NCBI GenBank assembly: GCA_902803125.1
Contig: CADCOZ010000012.1
Coordinates: forward strand, 1-7,161
Length of the DNA: 7,161 nucleotides
From: an uncultured Ruminococcus sp.
GTDB lineage: Bacteria > Bacillota > Clostridia > Oscillospirales > Acutalibacteraceae
Direction of reading: 5' to 3'
Numbering within the stretch: the first letter of the stretch is position 1; every line of letters begins with the position of its first letter. The notes under the pieces are model-generated. The model ran no database searches and was not told the DNA's origin. It saw only the letters and a program-made list of their open reading frames with translations. A program made the translations under genes and the position numbers. This document shows, in pieces, positions 1-5,569 of the stretch.

Positions 1-127
1 AATCTTTTTTGCACTTCTCTTTTACCTCAGATTCCGATATGGTCTTACCGCACAGCTTGCAGTAATAGTCACCCTGAGAGAAAAATGCACCTCTGGACTC
101 GTAGTCTAAATAGGGACATCTTGCCAT
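1..127 (-). CDS. Small cysteine-rich (zinc-ribbon-like) protein, 3' end outside the window
   Basis: The minus strand opens with ATG at 127 and stays open for 42 codons to the window edge, so the C-terminus is missing. The protein starts MARCPYLDYESRGAFFSQGD and continues with a CKLC motif and a further Cys. It has four cysteines in the visible part: Cys4, a CxxC pair near residues 23-26, and one near residue 39. This spacing suggests a small metal-binding knuckle. The start is well supported by a near-perfect Shine-Dalgarno, AAGGAGGTG (143-135), seven bases upstream. From memory, short proteins beginning with a similar MARCPYLDYE stretch occur in Clostridia as hypothetical proteins. I know of no established function and do not assign one. 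The gene lies downstream of a terminator, so it probably has its own promoter. Confidence 0.75.
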   Translation of the reverse strand, partial: MARCPYLDYESRGAFFSQGDYYCKLCGKTISESEVKEKCKKD

Positions 128-167
128 TGTCTTTCACCTCCTTTTGGAAGGGATTTTGCACATTTTG

Positions 168-196
168 AATTTTTGTGATTCGAAAATGTTGGTCAA
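168..196 (-). promoter_or_regulatory. Possible weak promoter for the small cysteine-rich gene
   Basis: On the minus strand TTGACC (196-191) is followed after 17 bases by AAAATT (173-168). The -35 match is good (five of six), but the -10 is poor (three of six). It sits between the upstream terminator and the gene's ribosome binding site, where a promoter is expected. The surrounding 128-230 stretch is AT-rich and holds no other gene. Confidence 0.3.
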
Positions 197-224
197 TAAG
201 TTTTTGGCAGACAAATCGACTGGT

Positions 225-275
225 GAAAAATAAACATCCCTGCAAGCGAATGAATATCAGCTTGCAGGGGTGTTT
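225..275 (-). terminator. Strong rho-independent terminator after the 206-residue protein gene
   Basis: Bases 232-247 pair with 260-275 in a 16-bp stem with one G-T wobble (237/270) and a 12-base loop. The core TGCAAGC / GCTTGCA is perfect. Read on the minus strand, the stem runs into TTTATTTTTC (about 234-225), a proper U-tract. The hairpin begins 13 bases past the stop codon of the upstream minus-strand gene. On the plus strand the stem is followed by TTTTGTTG, so weak action in that direction is possible, but no plus-strand gene reads into it. Confidence 0.9.
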
Positions 276-288
276 TGTTGACAGAGCA

Positions 289-909
289 TTATTCTTCCCC
301 AATAATCAATTCTTTGGCATAGGGCAAAGTGCGAATGAAGTCGCAAAAAACGTGCCATTCGTCCAGCTTGTGCTGATGGCGGGCATGATAGATATTGATG
401 AGCGTTTCATAGTTCATGGTGCAGGTTCGCATCTGGTTATAGCTGGAGGGCAGGAGCTGGATAATATCGTACCAAAACTGCTTGTCTTTGGTGGCTAAAA
501 ATTGCAGACGCAGGCTTTCGAGTTTATCAAGAATGATTTGCATGACGGCGAGGGTGCCTTCATCCATTTTGTCACAGCTGAATTGCGAAAGGGCAAAGGG
601 GGCAGAGGTGATTTTGTGCATGGTGCTGGTGGAATTGGCCACGGTAGCAACCTTATAGGTGTCGTATTCCTTCCACCAGTATAAAGGGGCGGTGATATCC
701 ACGGTAACAAAGACCTGCCGCAGGAATTTGCGGTGGTCACTGCCGGCTTTGCGTAAGCGAATAGCCAGTGATAAATCGTTTTCGCCGAGAATAAACTGTC
801 CGTTTTCGTCAAAATAACTGTCGGAACGAGCCCAGCTGTTCATCGGGTTGCGGGCGCCGCGGATAGCGTTGTGGAGGTTCAGCACCTCCGCATGATTAAC
901 GGTAAGCAT
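289..909 (-). CDS. Conserved hypothetical protein, 206 aa, possibly a distant ThyX-fold relative
   Basis: The gene begins with ATG at 909, nine bases after a clear AGGAGG (924-919), and ends directly before a strong terminator, so it is a real gene. Landmarks are HRKFLRQVFVTVDITAPLYW (residues 59-78), then WKEYDTYKVATVANSTSTMH (79-98), LLPSSYNQMRTCTMNYE (152-168) and HKLDEWHVFCDFIRTLPYA (180-198). It has no signal peptide or membrane segment, so it should be cytosolic. I recall similar proteins in clostridial genomes and phages, mostly unannotated. The stretch from the WW pair to the NSTSTMH segment is laid out somewhat like the substrate-binding region of flavin-dependent thymidylate synthase (ThyX). 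However, the ThyX signature RHRxxS is absent, so thymidylate synthase activity should not be assumed. The gene follows the dehydrogenase gene by 16 bases and is probably co-transcribed with it. Confidence 0.85.
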   Translation of the reverse strand: MLTVNHAEVLNLHNAIRGARNPMNSWARSDSYFDENGQFILGENDLSLAIRLRKAGSDHRKFLRQVFVTVDITAPLYWWKEYDTYKVATVANSTSTMHKITSAPFALSQFSCDKMDEGTLAVMQIILDKLESLRLQFLATKDKQFWYDIIQLLPSSYNQMRTCTMNYETLINIYHARHQHKLDEWHVFCDFIRTLPYAKELIIGEE

Positions 910-925
910 GGTGTACAGCCTCCTG

Positions 926-1675
926 TTATTGTTTTTTCTTCTGGAAATGATAACACATCTGTGTAATGAATGTATCGGGCAGCAGCCGCTTGAAAAACTT
1001 CAGGCTCTTGATTTTGAGTGAAGGCACCACAACGGCTTTTCCCTTCATGACACCATGAAGGGCTTTTTTAGCGGCTTTTTTACTGCTGATAGGTGTCGTA
1101 GAAAACTTGACGTTCGCCACATCATTAAATTCGGTGGCAACGGGGCCGGGACAAAAGGCACTGATTTGCACGTTGCTGCCCTGCTGTTTCAGTTCTTCCC
1201 GAATGGCACACGTCAGGCTGACCACATAGTTTTTGGTGGCGTAGTAAGTGGCCATCAGCGGACCGGAGAAAAACCCTGCAATCGAAGCCACGTTGAGAAT
1301 ATAGCCGCTGTCCTTGGCGATAAAGTCCTGTAAAAACAGCTTGGTCAGAATGTGTACCGCCACAACATTGGTGTGAATCATTTCCAGTTCGGTATCCATA
1401 TCGGTTTCGTCAAAAAAGCCGCACAGCCCGAAGCCGGCACAATTCACCAGCAAATCAATATCTTCCTCCTGCATCACTTCATGCAGTTTTTTGCATTCTT
1501 CCGGATGTGAAACATCACAGCGAACGCAGGTAATGAGGTCACCGAAATCGTCTTTGAGTTCATGAAGCCGGTCGGTTCTGCGGGCGACCGCAATAATCTC
1601 CCAGCCTTCTGCGGCCAATTCTCTGGCAATATCCCTGCCAATTCCCGAACTGGCTCCGGTCACTAACGCTTTCAT
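926..1675 (-). CDS. Short-chain dehydrogenase/reductase (SDR), classical type, 249 aa
   Basis: This is an NAD(P)(H)-dependent oxidoreductase with a Rossmann fold. The dinucleotide-binding motif TGASSGIG is at residues 6-13, followed by VARRTDRL (30-37). The Arg pair there suggests a preference for NADP(H). The NCAG motif is at 78-81. The catalytic set is complete: Asn103, Ser131, Tyr144 and Lys148 (YxxxK), with Ser-Tyr spacing of 13 as usual. PGP at 176-178 follows the active site. The substrate cannot be told from sequence. A basic, hydrophobic C-terminal stretch (about 219-249) ends in KKK and resembles the tails of SDRs that act on lipid-like or keto substrates, but this is weak. The start chosen is ATG at 1675, eight bases after GGGAGG (1689-1684). 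A longer reading from TTG at 1693 would overlap that ribosome binding site and is unlikely. Confidence 0.93.
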   Translation of the reverse strand: MKALVTGASSGIGRDIARELAAEGWEIIAVARRTDRLHELKDDFGDLITCVRCDVSHPEECKKLHEVMQEEDIDLLVNCAGFGLCGFFDETDMDTELEMIHTNVVAVHILTKLFLQDFIAKDSGYILNVASIAGFFSGPLMATYYATKNYVVSLTCAIREELKQQGSNVQISAFCPGPVATEFNDVANVKFSTTPISSKKAAKKALHGVMKGKAVVVPSLKIKSLKFFKRLLPDTFITQMCYHFQKKKQ

Positions 1676-1706
1676 GCTGTAATCCTCCCTCAATCGTTCA
1701 TTTTAG

Positions 1707-1781
1707 TTGGAGGGCTTTGCTCTCCAAACCTCCCGACAGGGACTTTGTCCCTGCACTCCGCAAGCCTTTGAAAAGCTTGCG
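1707..1781. repeat. Composite three-hairpin intergenic element, probable dispersed repeat
   Basis: Three short inverted repeats follow each other between tatD and the dehydrogenase gene. The first is TTGGAGGGC (1707-1715) with GCTCTCCAA (1719-1727), a 9-bp stem with one wobble and a TTT loop. The second is CAGGGAC (1737-1743) with GTCCCTG (1747-1753), a perfect 7-bp stem with a TTT loop. The third is CGCAAGC (1759-1765) with GCTTGCG (1775-1781), a 7-bp stem with a 9-base loop. None is followed by a T-tract on either strand, so they do not look like intrinsic terminators. From memory, strings of this kind (G-rich hairpins with TTT loops, then a GCAAGC/GCTTGC hairpin) recur between genes in gut Clostridia as dispersed repeats. 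The structure is seen; the repeat status is inference. Confidence 0.6.
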
Positions 1782-1841
1782 AAAAACTTTTGTGTTGATA
1801 TTTCGTGTGTTTTTTTCTATGGCAAAATATGCAACAGACAC

Positions 1842-2600
1842 TTACAGCTCATAGACCCGATAGGCATTTTCACGGGTGATATCCAAGACTTCCTGCGTGG
1901 TCAGGCCTTTCAGGGCGGCGATGCGTTCGGCGGTCAGCTGTATCAGGCCGGAATGGTTGCGTTCTCCCCGATGCGGAACGGGTGTCAGATAGGGACAGTC
2001 CGTTTCCAGTACTAATGAAGTGAGGGGAACCGCCTGCACCACTTCAACGGCTTTGCGGGCGTTTTTGAAGGTAATGACCCCGCCCATACCGATATACATT
2101 CCCTGTTTGATAACTTCCAGTGCCATTTCTTTGCTGCCGGAAAAACAATGAACAATACCCTTTGGCTGATAGGTGCGGATAAAGTCCAGCACATCGCCGT
2201 GGGCTTCTCTGTCGTGAATGACCACCGGAAGCGATAATTCCTTGGCTAAGGCTAATTGTGCGGCAAAAATCTCCTGCTGAAGCGGTTTGGGGACATCATA
2301 ATAGTAGTCCAAACCAATCTCGCCCACGGCCACTACTTTGCTGTCCTGATACAGTTCCCGCAGAAGGGAAAGTTCCTGACGGCTGTTTTCGTGGAGGTAT
2401 TCCGGGTGCAGACCGACAGCGGCATAAACGCCCTCGTATTGATGCGCCAAGGCCACGCTGAAACGGGAGGTTTCCACGGTGGTTCCCTGATTGACAAGGC
2501 CGCAGACATCTCCCGCCAACAGCTGGCGTAAAATGTCATCTCGGTCTGCGGCAAAGGCTTCGTCATCATAATGTGCGTGCGTATCAAAAATAGATCCCAT
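1842..2600 (-). CDS. tatD: TatD-family metal-dependent hydrolase (deoxyribonuclease), 252 aa
   Basis: The protein is an amidohydrolase-fold metal-dependent hydrolase of the TatD/YcfH/YabD type. Characterised members are 3'-5' exonucleases on single-stranded DNA and RNA or act in DNA repair. All metal-site landmarks are present: DTHAH at residues 6-10 (His8, His10), GLHPE (63-67), GEIGLDYY with Glu94, VIHDRE with His129, HCFSG with His151, and ETDCPYLTP with Asp201. RGERN at 211-215 and the final helix complete the family pattern. The length is typical for the family. The start chosen is ATG at 2600, nine bases after AAAGGA (2615-2610). An in-frame ATG at 2669 would add 23 unconserved residues and would lie upstream of the promoter's -10 box, so it is rejected. 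The gene is transcribed divergently from the M16 operon and has its own promoter. YabD-type members are often annotated near rRNA maturation genes, but no such context is visible here. Confidence 0.95.
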   Translation of the reverse strand: MGSIFDTHAHYDDEAFAADRDDILRQLLAGDVCGLVNQGTTVETSRFSVALAHQYEGVYAAVGLHPEYLHENSRQELSLLRELYQDSKVVAVGEIGLDYYYDVPKPLQQEIFAAQLALAKELSLPVVIHDREAHGDVLDFIRTYQPKGIVHCFSGSKEMALEVIKQGMYIGMGGVITFKNARKAVEVVQAVPLTSLVLETDCPYLTPVPHRGERNHSGLIQLTAERIAALKGLTTQEVLDITRENAYRVYEL

Positions 2601-2640
2601 AGCAGTTGTTCCTTTTTGTGTGAAATGTGGTTCTATTCCT

Positions 2641-2669
2641 ATTATAGAAGATTCGCCGATGAATGGCAA
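2641..2669 (-). promoter_or_regulatory. Sigma-A-type promoter of tatD
   Basis: On the minus strand TTGCCA (2669-2664) is followed after exactly 17 bases by a perfect TATAAT (2646-2641). Transcription would start near 2634, giving a leader of about 34 bases before the tatD ATG at 2600. The match and spacing are close to ideal. The -35 box lies about 35 bases from the nearest palindrome of the cluster at 2704-2834, so a regulator bound there could plausibly affect this promoter. Confidence 0.75.
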
Positions 2670-2703
2670 GATAATACTGCAAAAAGTATAATTATTTATA
2701 ATA

Positions 2704-2834
2704 ATACAAATTGTATATACAGTAAGATGCGGAAGAAAATATACGAATTGTATTTGATATAGAATTTATACAGATAGGAAATATGATACAATGGGTACAG
2801 TTTGTATAAATATAGGAAAATATACGAACCGTAT
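2704..2834. promoter_or_regulatory. Cluster of 13-base palindromes, probable operator array
   Basis: This AT-rich stretch between the two divergent promoters holds repeated imperfect palindromes close to ATACRAAYYGTAT. They are ATACAAATTGTAT (2704-2716, perfect half-sites), ATACGAATTGTAT (2741-2753), a degenerate ATACAATGGGTAC (2786-2798) overlapping GTACAGTTTGTAT (2795-2807), and ATACGAACCGTAT (2822-2834). The sites starting at 2704, 2741, 2786 and 2822 are 37, 45 and 36 bases apart. Two of them share a 13-base identity, GAAAATATACGAA (2735-2747 and 2816-2828). Extra half-sites ATACAG lie at 2717 and 2768. Such a density suggests binding sites for a dimeric transcription factor. The regulator is not encoded in the window and I do not recognise the motif. 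AT-richness raises the chance level of such matches. Confidence 0.5.
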
Positions 2835-2844
2835 ATTCTTTTTT
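2819..2844 (+). terminator. AT-rich hairpin followed by six T residues, possible terminator or attenuator
   Basis: AATATACG (2819-2826) pairs perfectly with CGTATATT (2830-2837) around a three-base loop, and CTTTTTT (2838-2844) follows. The 8-bp stem with a plus-strand T-run has the form of an intrinsic terminator, but it contains only two G-C pairs and would be weak. It overlaps the last palindrome of the operator-like cluster, so it may simply be a protein-binding site. No plus-strand gene lies upstream. It would matter only for a transcript starting inside the cluster, for example at an extended -10-like TGATACAAT at 2784-2792. Confidence 0.35.
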
Positions 2845-2917
2845 GAAAATCCGGCGGATATATGAAAAGAATCGACAAGTATTCTGTAAAAATGCCTTTT
2901 ATCTTACGGGGGATTGT

Positions 2918-2925
2918 GGTATAAT
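2918..2925 (+). promoter_or_regulatory. Extended -10 promoter of the M16-lgt-folD operon
   Basis: The sequence TGTGGTATAAT (2915-2925) contains a perfect TATAAT (2920-2925) and lies in a good extended -10 setting with G-rich flanking. No good -35 box lies 17 bases upstream (TTTTAT at 2897-2902 is a poor match), which is usual for extended -10 promoters. Start of transcription near 2932 would give a leader of about 46 bases before the first ATG at 2978. The stretch from 2845 to 2896 between this promoter and the palindrome cluster holds nothing I can name. Confidence 0.65.
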
Positions 2926-2977
2926 ACAAGAGAATCGTTCGCAAAAAGGAGTATGAAAAAAGATAGGAGATGTTTGG

Positions 2978-4243
2978 ATGGAGCATTTGATTCGCAGAGA
3001 AATCTGTGAGGGTGTAACTTATAATAGTATTGTAGACGATCGTTTTAAGATTGGGCGGCTGAGTATTACGCTGTTGGTGCCGCTGGATCGAAATACGGCC
3101 GCCGCCAATGCACTGCTTTCATGTGTACTGACCCGTTCGTGTAAGGCGTATCCGGATATGACCGCCCTGAACCGAAAGCTGAATGATCTGTATGGAGCGG
3201 TTCTGTATGGGGTGGTTCGCCGCATCGGTGAATTTCAGGCCATCACGCTGGCGGCCTCCGGACTGGAGGACTGCTATGCCCTGAACGGCGAATCGGTTTC
3301 TTCGGAGTTGGCAGAGCTGTTATGTGATATTTTATTTGAACCGAAGATGGTGGACGGTCATTTTGACCCGGAAGATGTGGAGCAGGAAAGACGACAGCTG
3401 TTGGAAGATATTGATGCCGAATATAATGACAAGCGAGTTTATGCGGTGAACCGCTGTATTGAGAATATGTGTCGGGAAGAATTATTTGCCGTTGGGCGTT
3501 TCGGTACCAGAGAAGATGTGGTGAACCTGACGCAGGAACAGCTGACAGCGGCATGGAAAAATCTGCTGGAACGGGCAAAGGTGGAAATCTATCGACAGGG
3601 ACGTGACACATCGGAGAAGGTTTTTGAGCGTTTTCAGGCCTTTTTTGGCGGCAAGCCCCGCCGTATCAGCGGCAGTACCAAGATCGTTACAGAAGTGAAG
3701 GAAGTCAAGCACATTGTTGAAACGGACGAGATTACCCAGTCCAAACTGGTGATGGGCTATCGCTGTGCCTATCCCAAAACCAAGCGGGAAGTCGTGGCCT
3801 GTGCGCTGATGTCGGCCATTCTTGGCGGCACACCGACCTCCAAACTGTTTGCCAATGTGCGGGAAAAGCAGAGCTTGTGTTATTATTGTGCCAGCCGTGC
3901 GGATACGGAAAAAGCACTTTTGCTGATTGACAGCGGTGTGGAAACGGCCAATATTCAGAAAGCGGAGGAAGCCGTGACCGAACAGGTGGAGCTGCTGAAA
4001 AAAGGCAGAATTAGCGAAGAAGAGATGGCGGCGGCCAAGTTAGCGGTCAAAAATGCCTATATTTCGGCCCTTGACAGTTTGACCTCCGTACAGGCGTTTT
4101 ATCTCCAGAGTATCCTCCGCAGTGAACCGCTGTCCCCTGAAGAAGCGGCAGAATTGGTCGAAACCATTACAAAAGAAGAAATTGTAGCCATCGCAGAGTC
4201 CCTGCGGTTAGATACGGTTTTCTCTTTGATCGGGAATGAATAA
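2978..4243 (+). CDS. M16 peptidase-like protein without the zinc site, YmfF type, 421 aa
   Basis: This is an M16 (insulinase/pitrilysin) fold protein that has lost catalysis. Where active members carry HXXEH in the N-terminal domain, this one reads ALLSCVLTRSCKAYPD (residues 45-60) with no His or Glu ligands. The helix that usually carries the third ligand is recognisable as EQERRQLLEDID (135-146). The C-terminal M16 domain keeps GGTPTSKLFANVREKQSLCY (283-302), the segment that in the family contacts substrate. No signal peptide or membrane helix is visible, so it should be cytosolic. The next gene encodes an M16 protein with an intact site. By analogy with B. subtilis YmfF/YmfH and two-subunit M16 proteases, the two probably form a heterodimer in which this subunit helps enclose the substrate. 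The start ATG at 2978 follows AGGAGA (2965-2970) by seven bases. Confidence 0.92.
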   Translation: MEHLIRREICEGVTYNSIVDDRFKIGRLSITLLVPLDRNTAAANALLSCVLTRSCKAYPDMTALNRKLNDLYGAVLYGVVRRIGEFQAITLAASGLEDCYALNGESVSSELAELLCDILFEPKMVDGHFDPEDVEQERRQLLEDIDAEYNDKRVYAVNRCIENMCREELFAVGRFGTREDVVNLTQEQLTAAWKNLLERAKVEIYRQGRDTSEKVFERFQAFFGGKPRRISGSTKIVTEVKEVKHIVETDEITQSKLVMGYRCAYPKTKREVVACALMSAILGGTPTSKLFANVREKQSLCYYCASRADTEKALLLIDSGVETANIQKAEEAVTEQVELLKKGRISEEEMAAAKLAVKNAYISALDSLTSVQAFYLQSILRSEPLSPEEAAELVETITKEEIVAIAESLRLDTVFSLIGNE

Positions 4244-4259
4244 AGCGAGGTGCAGCAGT

Positions 4260-5546
4260 ATGAGAATGACAGCCTTACAGGATACACGCTTTGATACCCC
4301 CTATTATTTTTTACAGCATGAATCGGGTCTGCGAATCTATGTTTATCCCTTAAAGGGGTTTCGCTCGACCTATGCCGTCATCGGAACAAAATTCGGTTCC
4401 ATCAATGCCTCGTTTATCCACAACGGAAAAACCGTTACGGTTCCGGACGGTACCGCTCATTATTTAGAGCATAAACTGTTTGAAAGCGAAGAAGGAGATG
4501 CGTTTTCCCAATATGCCAAAACGGGGGCTTCGGCCAATGCCTACACTTCGTTTGATAATACCTGTTATCTGTTTTCCTGCACGGAACGCTTTGAAGAATC
4601 GCTGGAGATCCTGCTGAATCTGATTCAGTCGCCCTATTTTACGCCCGAAACCGTGGCCAAGGAACAGGGCATTATCGGGCAGGAAATCAAGATGTATGAT
4701 GACAGTCCCGAATGGCGGGTAACGATGAACTTATTGCAGGCGATGTATCAGAATCATCCGATCAATAAGGATATTGCCGGCACGGTGGAAACAATTGCGG
4801 AAATCACGCCGGAAATTTTATACGAATGTTATCACAGCTACTATAATCTGCATAATATGGTGCTTTGTGTAGCGGGTAAGGCAGATCCCGCCGCCGTGGA
4901 AGCGATGGCCGACCGTTTGCTGAAGCCGAACGAGGAAGTGCAGACCGTCAGTATTTTTCCGGAGGAACCCTATGAAGTCAAGCAGGCTTATGTAGAGCAG
5001 ACCCTGCCGGTGGCTCTGCCGATGATGTCGATGGGCTTTAAGGAACAGGCCGGTCAGGCATATGCTTCGGATAAGGAACTGCTGTGTACCAGTATTCTGT
5101 TGGAGGCTTTTGCGGGAGAGGCTTCGGTGCTGTACCGTCAGCTGCTCGACGAAAAGCTGATTAACGGCACCTTCAGCACGGAATATATGGAAGGATTGGG
5201 CTATCGTGCGGTGATTTTTGAAGGAGAAACCACCGATCCGGATCAATTGGCGGCTTGCTTGAAGAAAGCCGTTGCCGAACTGCACCAAAACGGTATTGAT
5301 GCCGATGCGTTTGAGAATGCGAAACGCTGTGTTTACGGACGCATGGCAAGGAACCGTGATGTGCCGTCCTCTATCGCTACGGCGATGATCAATGCGGCTT
5401 TTGTAGGAAAACAGCCGTTCGTGTCTGCACAGTTGCTGGAGTCCATCACGGTGGAGGATGTTAACGAAAGATTACGGCACCAGCTTGATCCTGACAACTG
5501 TACGGTGTCGGTGATTAAAGGCATTGAAGGTGTGACAGAAGCCTAA
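4260..5546 (+). CDS. Zinc-dependent M16 peptidase, YmfH type, 428 aa
   Basis: This is the catalytic member of the M16 pair. The inverted zinc motif HYLEH is at residues 67-71 (His67 and His71 bind zinc, Glu70 is the general base). The third ligand is probably Glu142 in EQGIIGQEIKMYDD (135-148). The stretch ASANAYTSFDNTCYLFS (90-106) is the typical substrate-edge strand after the motif. Length matches B. subtilis YmfH. Family members degrade or trim peptides, and relatives in peptide-antibiotic loci process precursors, but no precursor gene is seen here, so the substrate is unknown. The start chosen is ATG at 4260, nine bases after GCGAGG (4245-4250). An in-frame ATG at 4236 overlaps the previous stop codon and lacks a ribosome binding site. 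The 16-base gap to the preceding M16 gene indicates co-expression. Confidence 0.94.
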   Translation: MRMTALQDTRFDTPYYFLQHESGLRIYVYPLKGFRSTYAVIGTKFGSINASFIHNGKTVTVPDGTAHYLEHKLFESEEGDAFSQYAKTGASANAYTSFDNTCYLFSCTERFEESLEILLNLIQSPYFTPETVAKEQGIIGQEIKMYDDSPEWRVTMNLLQAMYQNHPINKDIAGTVETIAEITPEILYECYHSYYNLHNMVLCVAGKADPAAVEAMADRLLKPNEEVQTVSIFPEEPYEVKQAYVEQTLPVALPMMSMGFKEQAGQAYASDKELLCTSILLEAFAGEASVLYRQLLDEKLINGTFSTEYMEGLGYRAVIFEGETTDPDQLAACLKKAVAELHQNGIDADAFENAKRCVYGRMARNRDVPSSIATAMINAAFVGKQPFVSAQLLESITVEDVNERLRHQLDPDNCTVSVIKGIEGVTEA

Positions 5547-5569
5547 AGCCCTAAAACGGAGGAAACGTG

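Noticed and set aside
175..498. Plus-strand open frame of 107 codons across the terminator and the 3' end of the 206-residue protein gene
   Set aside because: It runs through the terminator hairpin and opposite a well-supported gene, with no ribosome binding site.
1759..1800. GCAAGC/GCTTGC hairpin considered as the tatD terminator
   Set aside because: On the minus strand the stem is followed by GAGTGCAGGG, not by a T-run, and the T-rich stretch lies on the wrong side, so intrinsic termination is not supported.
2601..2669. N-terminal extension of TatD from the ATG at 2669
   Set aside because: The extension lies across the tatD promoter, is not part of the family, and the ATG at 2600 has a good ribosome binding site and leads straight into the DTHAH motif.
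2696..2986. Minus-strand open frame of 96 codons rich in Tyr, Ile, Leu and Phe in the divergent gap
   Set aside because: It covers the palindrome array and both spacer regions, its composition simply reflects AT-rich DNA, and it overlaps the start of the M16 gene. No ribosome binding site was seen.
2953..3009. 18-codon frame (MKKDRRCLDGAFDSQRN...) starting just before the first M16 gene, possible leader peptide
   Set aside because: GGAG lies only one base from the ATG, too close for good initiation, and the frame contains no obvious regulatory codon run. It overlaps the real start.
4818..5288. Long minus-strand open frame of 156 codons opposite the YmfH-type gene
   Set aside because: The plus-strand protein carries the M16 family pattern through this region; the antisense frame is a by-product of its codon use and resembles no family I know.
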